Part shown: positions 37,085-45,592 of the stretch, one piece after another
Position numbering within the stretch: the stretch's first letter is position 1
How the letters are laid out: each line of letters begins with the position of its first letter
From: Flavobacteriaceae bacterium
GTDB taxonomy: Bacteria > Bacteroidota > Bacteroidia > Flavobacteriales > Flavobacteriaceae
Assembly (NCBI GenBank): GCA_023264015.1
Contig: JALQTJ010000003.1
Location: forward strand, 1-64,000
DNA: 64,000 nt
Direction of reading: 5' to 3'
Made by a program: the position numbers and the translations under genes
Notes under the pieces: model-generated
Databases searched by the model: none
Told to the model about the DNA's origin: nothing
What the model saw: only the letters and a program-made list of their open reading frames with translations

Positions 37085-37092
37085 CAAAGATA
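37085..37092 (-). promoter_or_regulatory. -7 box of the etfB promoter
   Basis: TATCTTTG on the minus strand, 25 bases upstream of the etfB ATG, fits TAnnTTTG. The expected -33 position, 19-23 bases further up, falls inside the 24-bp palindrome at 37106-37129. Confidence 0.55.
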
Positions 37093-37105
37093 GCAATTCT
37101 CTGTC

Positions 37106-37129
37106 ATTTATTATGCATGCATAATAAAT
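37106..37129. promoter_or_regulatory. Perfect 24-bp palindrome, candidate operator of etfBA
   Basis: The left half ATTTATTATGCA (37106-37117) is followed directly by its exact reverse complement TGCATAATAAAT (37118-37129). It covers the place where the -33 element of etfB should be, 13 bases beyond the -7 box. It lies 42 bases before the pdhB -7 box. A dimeric repressor site for etfBA is the simplest reading; no regulator gene lies next to it. Confidence 0.65.
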
Positions 37130-37171
37130 TTATTCCTGTTTTCTTATGAAGAATCAACACTTAAAAAGTCT

Positions 37172-37179
37172 TATTTTTG
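37172..37179 (+). promoter_or_regulatory. Candidate -7 box of pdhB
   Basis: TATTTTTG matches TAnnTTTG, 22 bases before the ATG at 37202. No strong -33 TTG is seen. Confidence 0.45.
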
Positions 37180-37201
37180 CCCTCATATTCTAATGGAAAT
37201 T

Positions 37202-38182
37202 ATGAAAACACTTCAGTTTAGAGAGGCAATCGCTGAGGCCATGTCTGAGGAGATGCGCCGAGATGAAACGATTTACTTGATGGGAGAAGAAGTAGCCGAG
37301 TATAATGGGGCTTATAAAGCTTCAAAAGGTATGTTAGATGAATTCGGCCCAAAGCGTGTCATTGACACCCCAATTTCTGAAATGGGATTCTCGGGTATAG
37401 GTGTCGGATCGGCTATGAACGGCAATCGTCCGATCATCGAGTTCATGACCTTCAATTTCTCTTTAGTCGGAATAGATCAAATCATAAACAATGCGGCCAA
37501 AATGCGTCAAATGTCTGCTGGCCAATTTAATATTCCAATCGTATTTAGAGGTCCAACGGCTTCTGCCGGACAATTAGCGGCTACACACTCTCAGGCTTTT
37601 GAAAGCTGGTATGCCAACTGTCCTGGTTTGAAGGTGGTTGTGCCATCCAATCCTGCTGATGCCAAGGGACTACTGAAATCCGCTATTCGCGATGACGATC
37701 CTGTGATTTTCATGGAGTCTGAACAGATGTATGGAGATAAGGGAGAGGTGCCAGAAGGTGAATACACCATTCCATTAGGGGTTGCTGACATTAAGCGTGA
37801 AGGTAAGGACGTGACCATCGTTTCTTTTGGAAAGATTATTAAAGAAGCCTACAAGGCTGCTGATCGCTTGGCCGAAGAAGGTATTTCGGTTGAAATTATC
37901 GATCTGAGAACTATCCGCCCGATGGATCATGCGACGATTATCAATTCAGTGAAGAAAACAAATCGTTTGGTCGTTTTAGAAGAGGCATGGCCATTCGGTA
38001 ATATAGCCACTGAGATCATCTATCAAGTACAGGATCAAGCCTTTGATTATTTAGACGCCCCAGTGGTAAAGCTGAATACAGCCGACACCCCTGCGCCTTA
38101 TTCACCGGTACTCTTGCAAGAGTGGTTGCCGAATGAAGACGATGTAGTTAAGGCTGTTAAAAAGGTTTTATACCGCGATTAA
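37202..38182 (+). CDS. pdhB: Pyruvate dehydrogenase E1 component, beta subunit
   Basis: The beta chain of the thiamine-diphosphate E1 enzyme of the pyruvate dehydrogenase complex. About 326 residues with N-terminal QFREAIAEAMSEEMRRDETIYLMGEEVAEYNGAYKASKG-type region (key parts MGEEVAEYNGA and DTPISEMGFSGIGVG), then GPTASAGQLAATHSQ and the C-terminal transketolase domain IDLRTIRPMD. ATG 37202 fits homologues better than ATG 37193. The alpha subunit is not adjacent, a layout common in Flavobacteria, where pdhB sits next to etfBA. Confidence 0.93.
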   Translation: MKTLQFREAIAEAMSEEMRRDETIYLMGEEVAEYNGAYKASKGMLDEFGPKRVIDTPISEMGFSGIGVGSAMNGNRPIIEFMTFNFSLVGIDQIINNAAKMRQMSAGQFNIPIVFRGPTASAGQLAATHSQAFESWYANCPGLKVVVPSNPADAKGLLKSAIRDDDPVIFMESEQMYGDKGEVPEGEYTIPLGVADIKREGKDVTIVSFGKIIKEAYKAADRLAEEGISVEIIDLRTIRPMDHATIINSVKKTNRLVVLEEAWPFGNIATEIIYQVQDQAFDYLDAPVVKLNTADTPAPYSPVLLQEWLPNEDDVVKAVKKVLYRD

Positions 38183-38231
38183 TCTAAATTTCTAGTCAAA
38201 CTGTAGACCGCACAAGAGGCATTTTAAAAAC

Positions 38232-38258
38232 GTTAAAGTTTAACTTTTACTACTTTTG
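38232..38258 (+). promoter_or_regulatory. hppA promoter region with inverted repeat
   Basis: TACTTTTG at 38251-38258 matches the -7 consensus, 41 bases before the hppA ATG. GTTAAA (38232-38237) and TTTAAC (38239-38244) form a perfect inverted repeat around one G, lying at the -33 side. The -7 box is well supported; an operator role for the repeat is a guess. Confidence 0.45.
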
Positions 38259-38299
38259 CCCGCGTTGAAAATAAACTAACTGAAACTAAACTTTTCTAT

Positions 38300-40684
38300 A
38301 TGGAAGCAGTCGTTCCTTATTTATGGGCCTTTGGTATTTTAGGTCTTATTTACGTTTTCGTAAAAAATGCCTGGGTATCTAAGCAAGAAGTTGGAGACGA
38401 AAAGATGGCGCGTATCGCGAAAAATATCGCAGACGGTGCCATGTCTTTCTTAAAGGCTGAATACAAAATTTTAAGTGTATTCGTTGCGGCAGTAGCCGTG
38501 TTATTGTTCTTTAAGGGACAAAGCGAAGAAGGGTCTAACGGACTCGTTGCCGTTTCGTTTATCGTCGGTGCGATTTGTTCAGCTTTAGCTGGATTCATTG
38601 GGATGCGCGTTGCTACAAAAGCAAACGTAAGAACCACAAATGCAGCACGTACTTCATTGCCTAAGGCGCTTGAGGTAGCTTTCGCAGGAGGATCTGTTAT
38701 GGGTCTTGGTGTGGTAGGATTGGGTGTTTTAGGTCTCGGCCTTTTATTTGCCTTTTACAGCGCACAAGGATGGGGTATCGACGAAGTGCTTAATGTACTT
38801 TCAGGCTTTTCTTTAGGAGCTTCCTCAATTGCGCTTTTCGCACGTGTAGGTGGAGGAATTTATACCAAAGCTGCCGATGTAGGAGCTGACCTTGTTGGTA
38901 AAGTTGAAGCGGGTATTCCTGAGGATCACCCGTTAAACCCAGCCACTATTGCCGATAACGTGGGTGATAACGTAGGAGATGTAGCTGGAATGGGTGCTGA
39001 CTTATTTGAGTCTTATGTAGGATCAATCATCGGAACCATGGTTCTGGGTGCAGCCTTCGCAGGACTTCCTGAGTTTGGCAATGCCTTTAACGGTCTGGGA
39101 GCGGTTTACCTTCCGATGGCGCTTGCTGCTGCCGGGATCGTGATGTCGATCATCGGGACGTTCTTTGTTCGCGTGAAAGAAGGTGGAAATCCGCAAACAG
39201 CACTTAACGTTGGAGAATTCGGTTCTGCTGGACTTATGCTTGTAGCTTCTTTCTTCTTAATTCAAGAAATGTTGCCTGAGTCATGGGTAGAAGAGGGAGT
39301 AACCTTTACCTCATTAGGTGTTTTTTACGCGACTATCGCAGGACTTGTTGCTGGACTTCTAGTCGGTAAAGTGACCGAATATTATACAGGTACTGGAACA
39401 AAACCTGTAAATAGCATTGTGAGACAGTCAGAAACCGGATCAGCTACGAACATCATTGCTGGTTTAGGTGTAGGAATGATGTCTACCGCTATTCCGATTA
39501 TTCTTATCGCAGCCGCGATTTTAGTGTCTTACCACTTCGCTGGATTATACGGTATCGCAATTGCAGCGGTTGGTATGCTTGCTAATACAGGTATTCAGTT
39601 GGCGGTTGACGCTTACGGACCAATTTCTGATAATGCTGGAGGGATTGCTGAGATGGCAGAACTTCCATCAGAAGTGCGCGAGCGCACAGATACGCTCGAT
39701 GCGGTAGGAAACACGACTGCTGCAATCGGTAAAGGATTTGCTATCGCTTCTGCTGCACTAACTGCACTTGCCTTGTTTGCAGCCTTCATGAAGACGGCAA
39801 AAGTAACCTCAATCGATGTATCACAACCTACGATTATGGCTGGATTGCTCATTGGATCTATGCTTCCGTTTGTTTTCTCAGCGCTTTCAATGAACGCTGT
39901 AGGACGTGCGGCTATGGCAATGATTGAAGAAGTAAGACGTCAGTTTAAAGATATTCCTGCACTTAAGGCAGCCCTAGAGGTAATGCGTAAGAACGATTCT
40001 GATCCGTCAAAATTCTCTGCTGAAGATCGCAAAATTTTTGAGGCCGCTGATGGTGTTGCTGAGTACGATAAGTGTGTCGCTATCTCTACACAGGCTTCAA
40101 TCAAAGAAATGGTATTCCCAGGTCTTTTAGCCATTATTGTTCCTGTTGCTGTTGGATTTGTTGGTGGAGCAGAAATGCTGGGAGGTCTTTTAGCAGGGGT
40201 TACTGCTTCTGGAGTACTTATGGCTATTTTCCAGTCGAATGCGGGAGGTGCTTGGGATAATGCCAAGAAGACCATTGAAAAAGAAGGTCGCAAAGGATCT
40301 GATGCGCACAAGGCTGCGGTTGTAGGAGATACAGTGGGTGATCCGTTCAAGGATACTTCTGGACCATCATTGAATATCTTATTGAAGCTTATGTCTGTAG
40401 TAGCGTTGGTTATCGCTCCAAGTTTGGTGAGCGCTGATGCAGTTGCTGCGGCCGCTACGGCTCAAGAGGTGCGCAAAGAAATTACAGTGAACGTAGAAGA
40501 AGCTTCTTCCACTGAAGAGGGAACTTCTGCTGCTGTAGTTGTCCGCATCGTAACCGATGACAATGGAAACAAAGAGGTGATTGAAAAGCGTTATGAGGGT
40601 ACTTCTAAAGAGGAGGTTCTTCAAACCGTAAAGCAAAATCACCCAGAAATTGAGGTTGAATTCTCATCTACAGACAGCGAATAA
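38300..40684 (+). CDS. hppA: Membrane-bound ion-pumping pyrophosphatase, K+-dependent type, with extra C-terminal tail
   Basis: It hydrolyses pyrophosphate and pumps H+ or Na+ across the inner membrane. The 794-residue protein has about 16 helices. The catalytic signature reads [20 protein letters not shown] followed by [25 protein letters not shown] at about residue 470 has Ala where K+-independent enzymes have Lys, indicating K+ dependence. After the last helix ([10 protein letters not shown], about 705) there is an extra hydrophilic tail of about 80 residues rich in Glu, Lys and Val. It is a single-gene unit with its own promoter and terminator. Confidence 0.95.
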   Translation: MEAVVPYLWAFGILGLIYVFVKNAWVSKQEVGDEKMARIAKNIADGAMSFLKAEYKILSVFVAAVAVLLFFKGQSEEGSNGLVAVSFIVGAICSALAGFIGMRVATKANVRTTNAARTSLPKALEVAFAGGSVMGLGVVGLGVLGLGLLFAFYSAQGWGIDEVLNVLSGFSLGASSIALFARVGGGIYTKAADVGADLVGKVEAGIPEDHPLNPATIADNVGDNVGDVAGMGADLFESYVGSIIGTMVLGAAFAGLPEFGNAFNGLGAVYLPMALAAAGIVMSIIGTFFVRVKEGGNPQTALNVGEFGSAGLMLVASFFLIQEMLPESWVEEGVTFTSLGVFYATIAGLVAGLLVGKVTEYYTGTGTKPVNSIVRQSETGSATNIIAGLGVGMMSTAIPIILIAAAILVSYHFAGLYGIAIAAVGMLANTGIQLAVDAYGPISDNAGGIAEMAELPSEVRERTDTLDAVGNTTAAIGKGFAIASAALTALALFAAFMKTAKVTSIDVSQPTIMAGLLIGSMLPFVFSALSMNAVGRAAMAMIEEVRRQFKDIPALKAALEVMRKNDSDPSKFSAEDRKIFEAADGVAEYDKCVAISTQASIKEMVFPGLLAIIVPVAVGFVGGAEMLGGLLAGVTASGVLMAIFQSNAGGAWDNAKKTIEKEGRKGSDAHKAAVVGDTVGDPFKDTSGPSLNILLKLMSVVALVIAPSLVSADAVAAAATAQEVRKEITVNVEEASSTEEGTSAAVVVRIVTDDNGNKEVIEKRYEGTSKEEVLQTVKQNHPEIEVEFSSTDSE

Positions 40685-40710
40685 GCGAGTACGTAGATTC
40701 TGTTCATTAT

Positions 40711-40740
40711 AAAAAACCCTGGCCACGGCCAGGGTTTTTT
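40711..40740. terminator. Bidirectional intrinsic terminator between hppA and the kinase gene
   Basis: Stem CCCTGGCC/GGCCAGGG with a 2-base loop, six A before and six T after, so it can serve the convergent genes on both strands. Confidence 0.92.
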
Positions 40741-40761
40741 GTTTAGTAGTATAGGGGGATC

Positions 40762-41379
40762 TTATTTGAAAAGGCCGTTGATTTCGGCATCGATTCGATT
40801 GACGATCAGCCCAAAGTCTTCTGTATTGTCTACGAAGTTGAGGTTATCGACGTCAAAAATCAGCAGGGTCCCTTTATTGTAGCCTTTAATGAACTCCTCG
40901 TAACGATCGTTAAGGCGGCTGAGATAGTCTATTGAAATGCCACTCTCATAATCTCGTCCTCTTTGATGAATCTGTTTTACAAGGTTTTCTATCGAACTCC
41001 TTAGATATATTAAAATGTCTGGAGCGTCTACTAGTGACTCCATAAGCTCGAAAAGATTGAGGTAATTCTCAAAATCGCGATTGGTCATCAGTCCCATACT
41101 GTGCAGGTTGGGAGCGAAAATATGTGCGTCTTCGTAAATGGTACGGTCTTGAATTACCGTTTTAGATCCTTCACGAATATTCAGTACCTGTCTGAATCGC
41201 GTGTTTAAAAAATAGACCTGAAGATTGAAGCTCCAGCGTTCCATGTGGTTGTAAAAATCATTCAAGTACGGATTCGAGATCACCTCTTCAAAGTGCGCCT
41301 CCCACTTGTAGTGTTTGGCAAGTAAGTCAGTCAGAGTGGTCTTACCTGAACCTATATTTCCTGCAACTGCAATATGCAT
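40762..41379 (-). CDS. Deoxynucleoside kinase
   Basis: It phosphorylates deoxynucleosides (deoxyadenosine or deoxyguanosine kinase type) for salvage. The 205-residue protein has the P-loop GNIGSGKTTL at residues 7-16, the EEVISNPYLNDFY substrate segment, QDRTIYEDAHIF with the Asp-Arg motif, and a lid RGRDYE. Exact base preference cannot be told. It resembles the C-terminal half of the folK fusion (13387-14514) but keeps the catalytic Arg. It is convergent with hppA. Confidence 0.9.
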   Translation of the reverse strand: MHIAVAGNIGSGKTTLTDLLAKHYKWEAHFEEVISNPYLNDFYNHMERWSFNLQVYFLNTRFRQVLNIREGSKTVIQDRTIYEDAHIFAPNLHSMGLMTNRDFENYLNLFELMESLVDAPDILIYLRSSIENLVKQIHQRGRDYESGISIDYLSRLNDRYEEFIKGYNKGTLLIFDVDNLNFVDNTEDFGLIVNRIDAEINGLFK

Positions 41380-41521
41380 GCTTTATTTTTTTGGCTCACC
41401 AATATAGCTATTCTCAAAGGTTTGTTTGCGCTTGAGAGGCCTAAAAAAAGAGGAATTTTTGAAATAATTTATGGCGATGTCCTTGTTTTTTATAAATGCT
41501 TTTCTGTATTTAGCGCGAAAT

Positions 41522-41581
41522 ATGAACAAGACTACCCAAAATTCATTTGCCTATTTTACTTTTTACCGCGTGAAGCGATAA
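41522..41581 (+). CDS. Aromatic leader peptide of the pheA operon attenuator
   Basis: A 19-codon reading frame MNKTTQNSFAYFTFYRVKR with an ATG start and TAA at 41579-41581. Residues 9-15 are FAYFTFY: three Phe and two Tyr codons within 21 bases (41546-41566). It ends 2 bases before the antiterminator arm and lies 79 bases before pheA. Placement and aromatic codons match leader peptides of Phe/Tyr operons in other bacteria. It was found by reading the sequence, not by homology; the attenuation role is inferred. The upstream promoter is unclear (TTG 41483 with TATTTAGC at 41507 is a weak candidate). Confidence 0.8.
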   Translation: MNKTTQNSFAYFTFYRVKR

Positions 41582-41583
41582 GA

Positions 41584-41624
41584 GGGGCTTTTGGTTTTGT
41601 AGTATCAAAGAATAGTAAAGTCCC
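41584..41624 (+). promoter_or_regulatory. Antiterminator stem of the pheA attenuator
   Basis: GGGGCTTT (41584-41591) can pair with AAAGTCCC (41617-41624), eight pairs with one G-U. This uses up the 5' arm of the terminator that follows. GGGGCTTT is repeated exactly as the 3' arm of the terminator (41633-41640), so the two structures exclude each other. A ribosome stalled on the aromatic codons leaves the first arm free; one at the leader stop codon covers it. Confidence 0.75.
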
Positions 41625-41646
41625 GATTTATCGGGGCTTTTTTTTT
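41617..41646 (+). terminator. Attenuator terminator before pheA
   Basis: Stem AAAGTCCCGA (41617-41626) / TCGGGGCTTT (41631-41640) with loop TTTA and a nine-T run (41638-41646), ending 13 bases before the pheA ATG. Its position in front of the first biosynthetic gene, with no gene before it on this strand, marks it as an attenuator rather than an end-of-operon terminator. Confidence 0.88.
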
Positions 41647-41659
41647 GAACCTAAAGAAG

Positions 41660-42496
41660 ATGAAAGTAGGAATTCAAGGTACAATCGGATCGAATCATCA
41701 CAAGGTGGCTCGGGAGCTTTATGGCGAAGCGGTAGCCTGTGTGGAGTGCACTTCTTTTTCGGCTTTAGCTGAAGGATTAGTGAAGGGGAGTTTCGATGAG
41801 GCGGTAATGGCTATTGAAAATTCGATTGCCGGAGCTATTCTGCCCAATTACAATCTGATTTATTCAAACGGTTTCCAGATTCTCTCTGAATGCTATCTAA
41901 GTATCTCTCACAATCTGATGGGACTTAAAGGCCAAGGTTTAGAGCACATTAAAAGGGTAGAGTCTCACCCTATGGCATTGCTGCAATGTGCTACCTATTT
42001 TGAGGACAAATCATTCACATTGGTAGAAGCTGACGATACTGCATCTGTTGCGCGTCGTATAGCTGATGAGCACTTAGAAGGTATAGCTGCGATTGCACCC
42101 GTTGAGGCAGCCACTTTGTTTGGGCTTGATATTTTAGCTCATGACATACAAACCTTGACCTCAAATGCGACTCGTTTTGTGCGCCTTAGCCGTTCTTCAG
42201 ACGCTCAAGAAGCCAGTAATGAACGTTTAAATAAGGCCTCGTTACGTTTTGTGACTGGCCATAAGCGAGGAAGTTTAGCCACCATTTTGAATGTAATGAG
42301 TGATTGCAATTTGAATCTAACTAAGATCCAGTCGCTACCCATCATTGAAACACCATGGAAATACGCCTTCTTTGTCGATGTGACTTTCGAAGAATTAAGT
42401 GCCTTTGAGAAGGCGGCAGCAGCCTTGAATATCATGGCCGATAGTTTTACCGTATTAGGGCTTTATACAAATCAGCTAAAGACGACTGAATTATGA
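41660..42496 (+). CDS. pheA: Prephenate dehydratase with ACT domain
   Basis: It converts prephenate to phenylpyruvate. The 278-residue protein has the catalytic domain (about 1-185; GTIGSNHHKVA, AIENSIAGAI, SNATRFVRL with the conserved Thr of the TRF motif) and a C-terminal ACT domain (about 198-275; GSLATILNVMSDCNLNLTKIQSLPI). The classical Phe-binding ESRP motif reads QSLP here. No chorismate mutase domain is attached; that activity is fused to DAHP synthase three genes on. ATG 41660 is preceded by AAAGAAG. First structural gene after the attenuator. Confidence 0.95.
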   Translation: MKVGIQGTIGSNHHKVARELYGEAVACVECTSFSALAEGLVKGSFDEAVMAIENSIAGAILPNYNLIYSNGFQILSECYLSISHNLMGLKGQGLEHIKRVESHPMALLQCATYFEDKSFTLVEADDTASVARRIADEHLEGIAAIAPVEAATLFGLDILAHDIQTLTSNATRFVRLSRSSDAQEASNERLNKASLRFVTGHKRGSLATILNVMSDCNLNLTKIQSLPIIETPWKYAFFVDVTFEELSAFEKAAAALNIMADSFTVLGLYTNQLKTTEL

Positions 42497-43641
42497 GAGA
42501 GGCGAAACGATTAAAACGCGTTAGCGAATACTACTTCTCAAAGAAGCTGAAAGAGATAAAAGAAAAAGTAGCTGCAGGAGTACCTATCATCAACATGGGT
42601 ATTGGTAGTCCAGATTTAGACGCTCCTTCATCAGCTATTGGAGGACTCATTGAAGCCCTTTCTGAAAAGGGCGTTCATCAATACCAGAGTTATGTAGGTA
42701 GGGATGAGTTGCGCGAAGCATTTGCTTCGTTCTATGCTACACATTACGGTGTTCGCTTGAATCCTGTGAACGAGGTATTACCTCTAATGGGCTCTAAGGA
42801 AGGTATTTTTCACATCAGTATGGCCTTTCTGAATCCGAAAGACGTGGTTTTGATTCCGAATCCTGGTTATCCTACCTACGCTTCTGTGGCTGAATTGGTT
42901 GGTGCCCGCGCAGTAGGTTACCCCCTCGACGAAGAAGGGTTGCCAGATCTCAGTGCCATTGACGAAAAATTAATGGACCGTGCGGTCATGATGTGGGTGA
43001 ACTATCCGCATATGCCTACAGGAATTACCTTAAAAGAGAATGGATTCAAGCGCATTATTAACTTGGCAAAGGAGCACGATCTTTTAGTGATAAACGATAA
43101 TCCCTACAGTTTTATCGGAAATGCACATCCGACATCTATTTTAGCAGAAACCGGGGGCTATTCAAAGGTTCTTGAATTGAATTCGCTCAGTAAAGTCTTC
43201 AATATGGCCGGATGGCGCGTTGGAGCCTTACTGGGTTCAAAAGAACTCTTACAGTCTGTACTCAAGGTGAAATCGAACATGGACTCAGGAATGTTCTTTG
43301 GTATTCAGCGTGCTGCTGCGAAAGCTTTAGCAGAATCGGCGTCTTGGTTCAGCCAGCTCAATGATGTGTATATGCAACGCCGAAAACTGGTCGAGCTCTT
43401 AGCCAAGGATTTAAACCTTGAAGTAATGCCTGATCAAACGGGTATGTTTGTCTGGTGTCGCTTGCCGAAGGGAATAAAAAGTGAGGTGTTTACCGATAAA
43501 CTTCTAGAAGAGCATGCCATTTTCTGTGCTCCGGGATTCATATTCGGATCAGAAGGAAAGCGGTTTGTACGCTTTTCGCTCTGTCTTAGTGCAGATCAAA
43601 TTGAGAAAGCAATCATGCGTGTAAAAACTGGAGAATTATGA
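42493..43641 (+). CDS. PLP-dependent aminotransferase, class I/II (likely aromatic)
   Basis: A fold-type I aminotransferase of 382 residues. The PLP lysine is in SLSKVFNMAGWRVG (about residue 233), with NYPHMPTG and NDNPYSFI as cofactor-binding segments. Lying between pheA and tyrA, it probably makes Phe and Tyr from phenylpyruvate and 4-hydroxyphenylpyruvate. By sequence alone an Ala- or Asp-type role cannot be excluded. It overlaps pheA and tyrA by 4 bases each (ATGA), showing tight coupling. Confidence 0.88.
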   Translation: MREAKRLKRVSEYYFSKKLKEIKEKVAAGVPIINMGIGSPDLDAPSSAIGGLIEALSEKGVHQYQSYVGRDELREAFASFYATHYGVRLNPVNEVLPLMGSKEGIFHISMAFLNPKDVVLIPNPGYPTYASVAELVGARAVGYPLDEEGLPDLSAIDEKLMDRAVMMWVNYPHMPTGITLKENGFKRIINLAKEHDLLVINDNPYSFIGNAHPTSILAETGGYSKVLELNSLSKVFNMAGWRVGALLGSKELLQSVLKVKSNMDSGMFFGIQRAAAKALAESASWFSQLNDVYMQRRKLVELLAKDLNLEVMPDQTGMFVWCRLPKGIKSEVFTDKLLEEHAIFCAPGFIFGSEGKRFVRFSLCLSADQIEKAIMRVKTGEL

Positions 43642-44495
43642 AGCTAGCGGTCATTGGAGTAGGATTGATCGGCGGGTCTTGGGCCAAGGCCCTGAAAAAT
43701 TCAGGGGTGGTCTCTTCGGTCTTAGGCATTGATCGCAGTGAAGAGCATTTGAGCCAGGCCGTGGCCCTTGGAATTATTGATGATAAAGCCTCCTATGCAG
43801 ATCTCACCGCGGTTGATATGGTGTTCTTGAGTATTCCGGTAGATCAAATGGTTATCGAATTGCCTAAGGTGTTAGATGCTGTAGGAGAGCAAACGGTAGT
43901 TATTGATGCGGGTTCAACGAAACTTCAACTCTGTGAAGCCGTCGCCTCGCATCCGAAAAGAAGAAATTTTTTAGCCGCTCACCCCATTGCGGGTACAGAA
44001 TATTCAGGGCCTTCAGCTGCCATCGATAACCTGTACGAGGGCAAATTGGCTATCGTTTGTGAAGTCGAAAAGACGGCAATTGATCTTCAAGAGCGCGCGA
44101 TGAATGCCTTTGCGGCACTTCAAATGCGGGTGCGTTACATGGGAGCTAAAGAGCACGATATTCACGTGGCCTACGTCTCGCATCTATCTCACATCAGCGC
44201 CTTCATGTTAGGCAAAACGGTGATGGGCAAAGAAAAGGACGATCGAAACATTTTTGACTTGGCAGGAAGTGGGTTCGCCTCAACCGTCCGCCTTGCTAAA
44301 AGTTCACCTCAGATGTGGGCTCCCATTTTTGTCCAGAACAAAGAGCCGCTTTTAGAAACCCTTGACGCCTACATCGAAAACCTCAATGCGTTTCGAACCC
44401 TCATCGCTGAAGAGGATCTGGAGTCACTCTTGCATGAAATGAAACGCATAAATAGCATAGAAAAAATATTAAACCCTTTACCTTTAAAGCCTTAA
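43638..44495 (+). CDS. tyrA: Prephenate dehydrogenase
   Basis: It oxidises prephenate to 4-hydroxyphenylpyruvate. The 285-residue protein has an N-terminal nucleotide fold (VGLIGGSWAKAL, about residues 7-19), the catalytic HPIAGTEYSGP segment, and the helical dimerisation half with HDIHVAYVSHLSHISAF. There is no fused mutase or ACT domain. It is coupled by a 4-base overlap to the aminotransferase gene. Confidence 0.95.
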   Translation: MKLAVIGVGLIGGSWAKALKNSGVVSSVLGIDRSEEHLSQAVALGIIDDKASYADLTAVDMVFLSIPVDQMVIELPKVLDAVGEQTVVIDAGSTKLQLCEAVASHPKRRNFLAAHPIAGTEYSGPSAAIDNLYEGKLAIVCEVEKTAIDLQERAMNAFAALQMRVRYMGAKEHDIHVAYVSHLSHISAFMLGKTVMGKEKDDRNIFDLAGSGFASTVRLAKSSPQMWAPIFVQNKEPLLETLDAYIENLNAFRTLIAEEDLESLLHEMKRINSIEKILNPLPLKP

Positions 44496-44504
44496 ATCAC
44501 AATC

Positions 44505-45587
44505 ATGGAAAATTCGAAGAAGTTACGCAGCTGGTTAGATGAGATGCAATTGACGCATCCTCTTGTTATTGCTGGCCCTTGTAGTGCCGAGACTGAATCT
44601 CAGGTCATGCAGATCGCACACGATCTCAAGGATACCGATGTTAACTATTACCGCGCCGGAATATGGAAGCCGAGAACTCGCCCTGGAAACTTTGAAGGGG
44701 TAGGAGCTATCGGATTGAAATGGTTACAGCGTGTTAAAGAAGAAACAGGCATGAAAACGGCGACTGAGGTGGCCAATCGTGCACATGTTGATTTAGCGCT
44801 TGAACACGATATTGATTTACTATGGATCGGAGCGCGCTCGACCGTGAGTCCTTTTATCGTTCAAGAAATTGCAGATGCCCTAGAAGGAACAGATAAGATC
44901 GTTTTGGTCAAGAATCCGGTAAATCCTGATTTGTCTCTGTGGATAGGAGCTGTAGAGCGCCTTCATAACGCAAACATTGAAAAATTAGGGGTGATCCACC
45001 GTGGATTCTCTTCGTACAAGAAGACCATGTACCGTAACCTTCCTGAATGGCAGATCGCCATTGATCTACAGTCTAAGTTCCCTGACCTTCCGATCATCAA
45101 TGATCCAAGTCATATTTCTGGACGTCGCGACCTCATTTTTGACGTGTCACAAACGGCGCTAGATTTAAATTTTGACGGATTAATGATCGAAACCCATTGT
45201 GATCCTGATAATGCGTGGAGTGATGCCGCTCAGCAGGTTACCCCTGAACGTCTTGTGGAGATCTTTAAGACATTAAAAGTGCGCAAGCCAGGAGATGATG
45301 AGGCCGAATTTCATGCTGCATTGAACCAATTGCGTTCTCAAATCGATTTACTAGACTCTTCTTTGCTTGACACCATGGGCGATAGAATGAAGGTAGCTAT
45401 GTCGATCGGTCAATTGAAAAAAGACCGCAATGTGGCGGTGTTGCAGTCCAATCGTTGGAATGAAATTCTTGGACGTATGATTCTCGAAGGAGAGCAACGT
45501 GGATTGAGCGAGGAGTTTGTTTTGAAACTCTTTAAGAGTATACACCAAGAATCGATCCGTCATCAAGAGAAGATCATGAAGCAATAG
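44505..45587 (+). CDS. DAHP synthase fused to type II chorismate mutase
   Basis: The first step of the shikimate pathway and the chorismate-to-prephenate step in one 360-residue protein. The N-terminal part (about 1-255) is a KDO8P-synthase-like DAHP synthase: GPCSAETESQV, RAGIWKPRTRPGNFEG, RGFSSYKKTMYRN, and INDPSHISGRRD. The C-terminal part (about 265-360) is an AroQ-type helical chorismate mutase: LRSQIDLLDSSLLDTMGDRMKVAMSIGQLKK. The same fusion is known from other Bacteroidota. It lies 9 bases after tyrA. Confidence 0.95.
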   Translation: MENSKKLRSWLDEMQLTHPLVIAGPCSAETESQVMQIAHDLKDTDVNYYRAGIWKPRTRPGNFEGVGAIGLKWLQRVKEETGMKTATEVANRAHVDLALEHDIDLLWIGARSTVSPFIVQEIADALEGTDKIVLVKNPVNPDLSLWIGAVERLHNANIEKLGVIHRGFSSYKKTMYRNLPEWQIAIDLQSKFPDLPIINDPSHISGRRDLIFDVSQTALDLNFDGLMIETHCDPDNAWSDAAQQVTPERLVEIFKTLKVRKPGDDEAEFHAALNQLRSQIDLLDSSLLDTMGDRMKVAMSIGQLKKDRNVAVLQSNRWNEILGRMILEGEQRGLSEEFVLKLFKSIHQESIRHQEKIMKQ

Positions 45588-45592
45588 TTTGA

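Noticed and set aside
41374..41772. 132-codon Phe-rich open frame overlapping the pheA leader and start
   Set aside because: It runs through the attenuator terminator and into pheA in another frame. Its Phe richness comes from T-rich leader DNA. The short 41522-41581 frame explains the region better.
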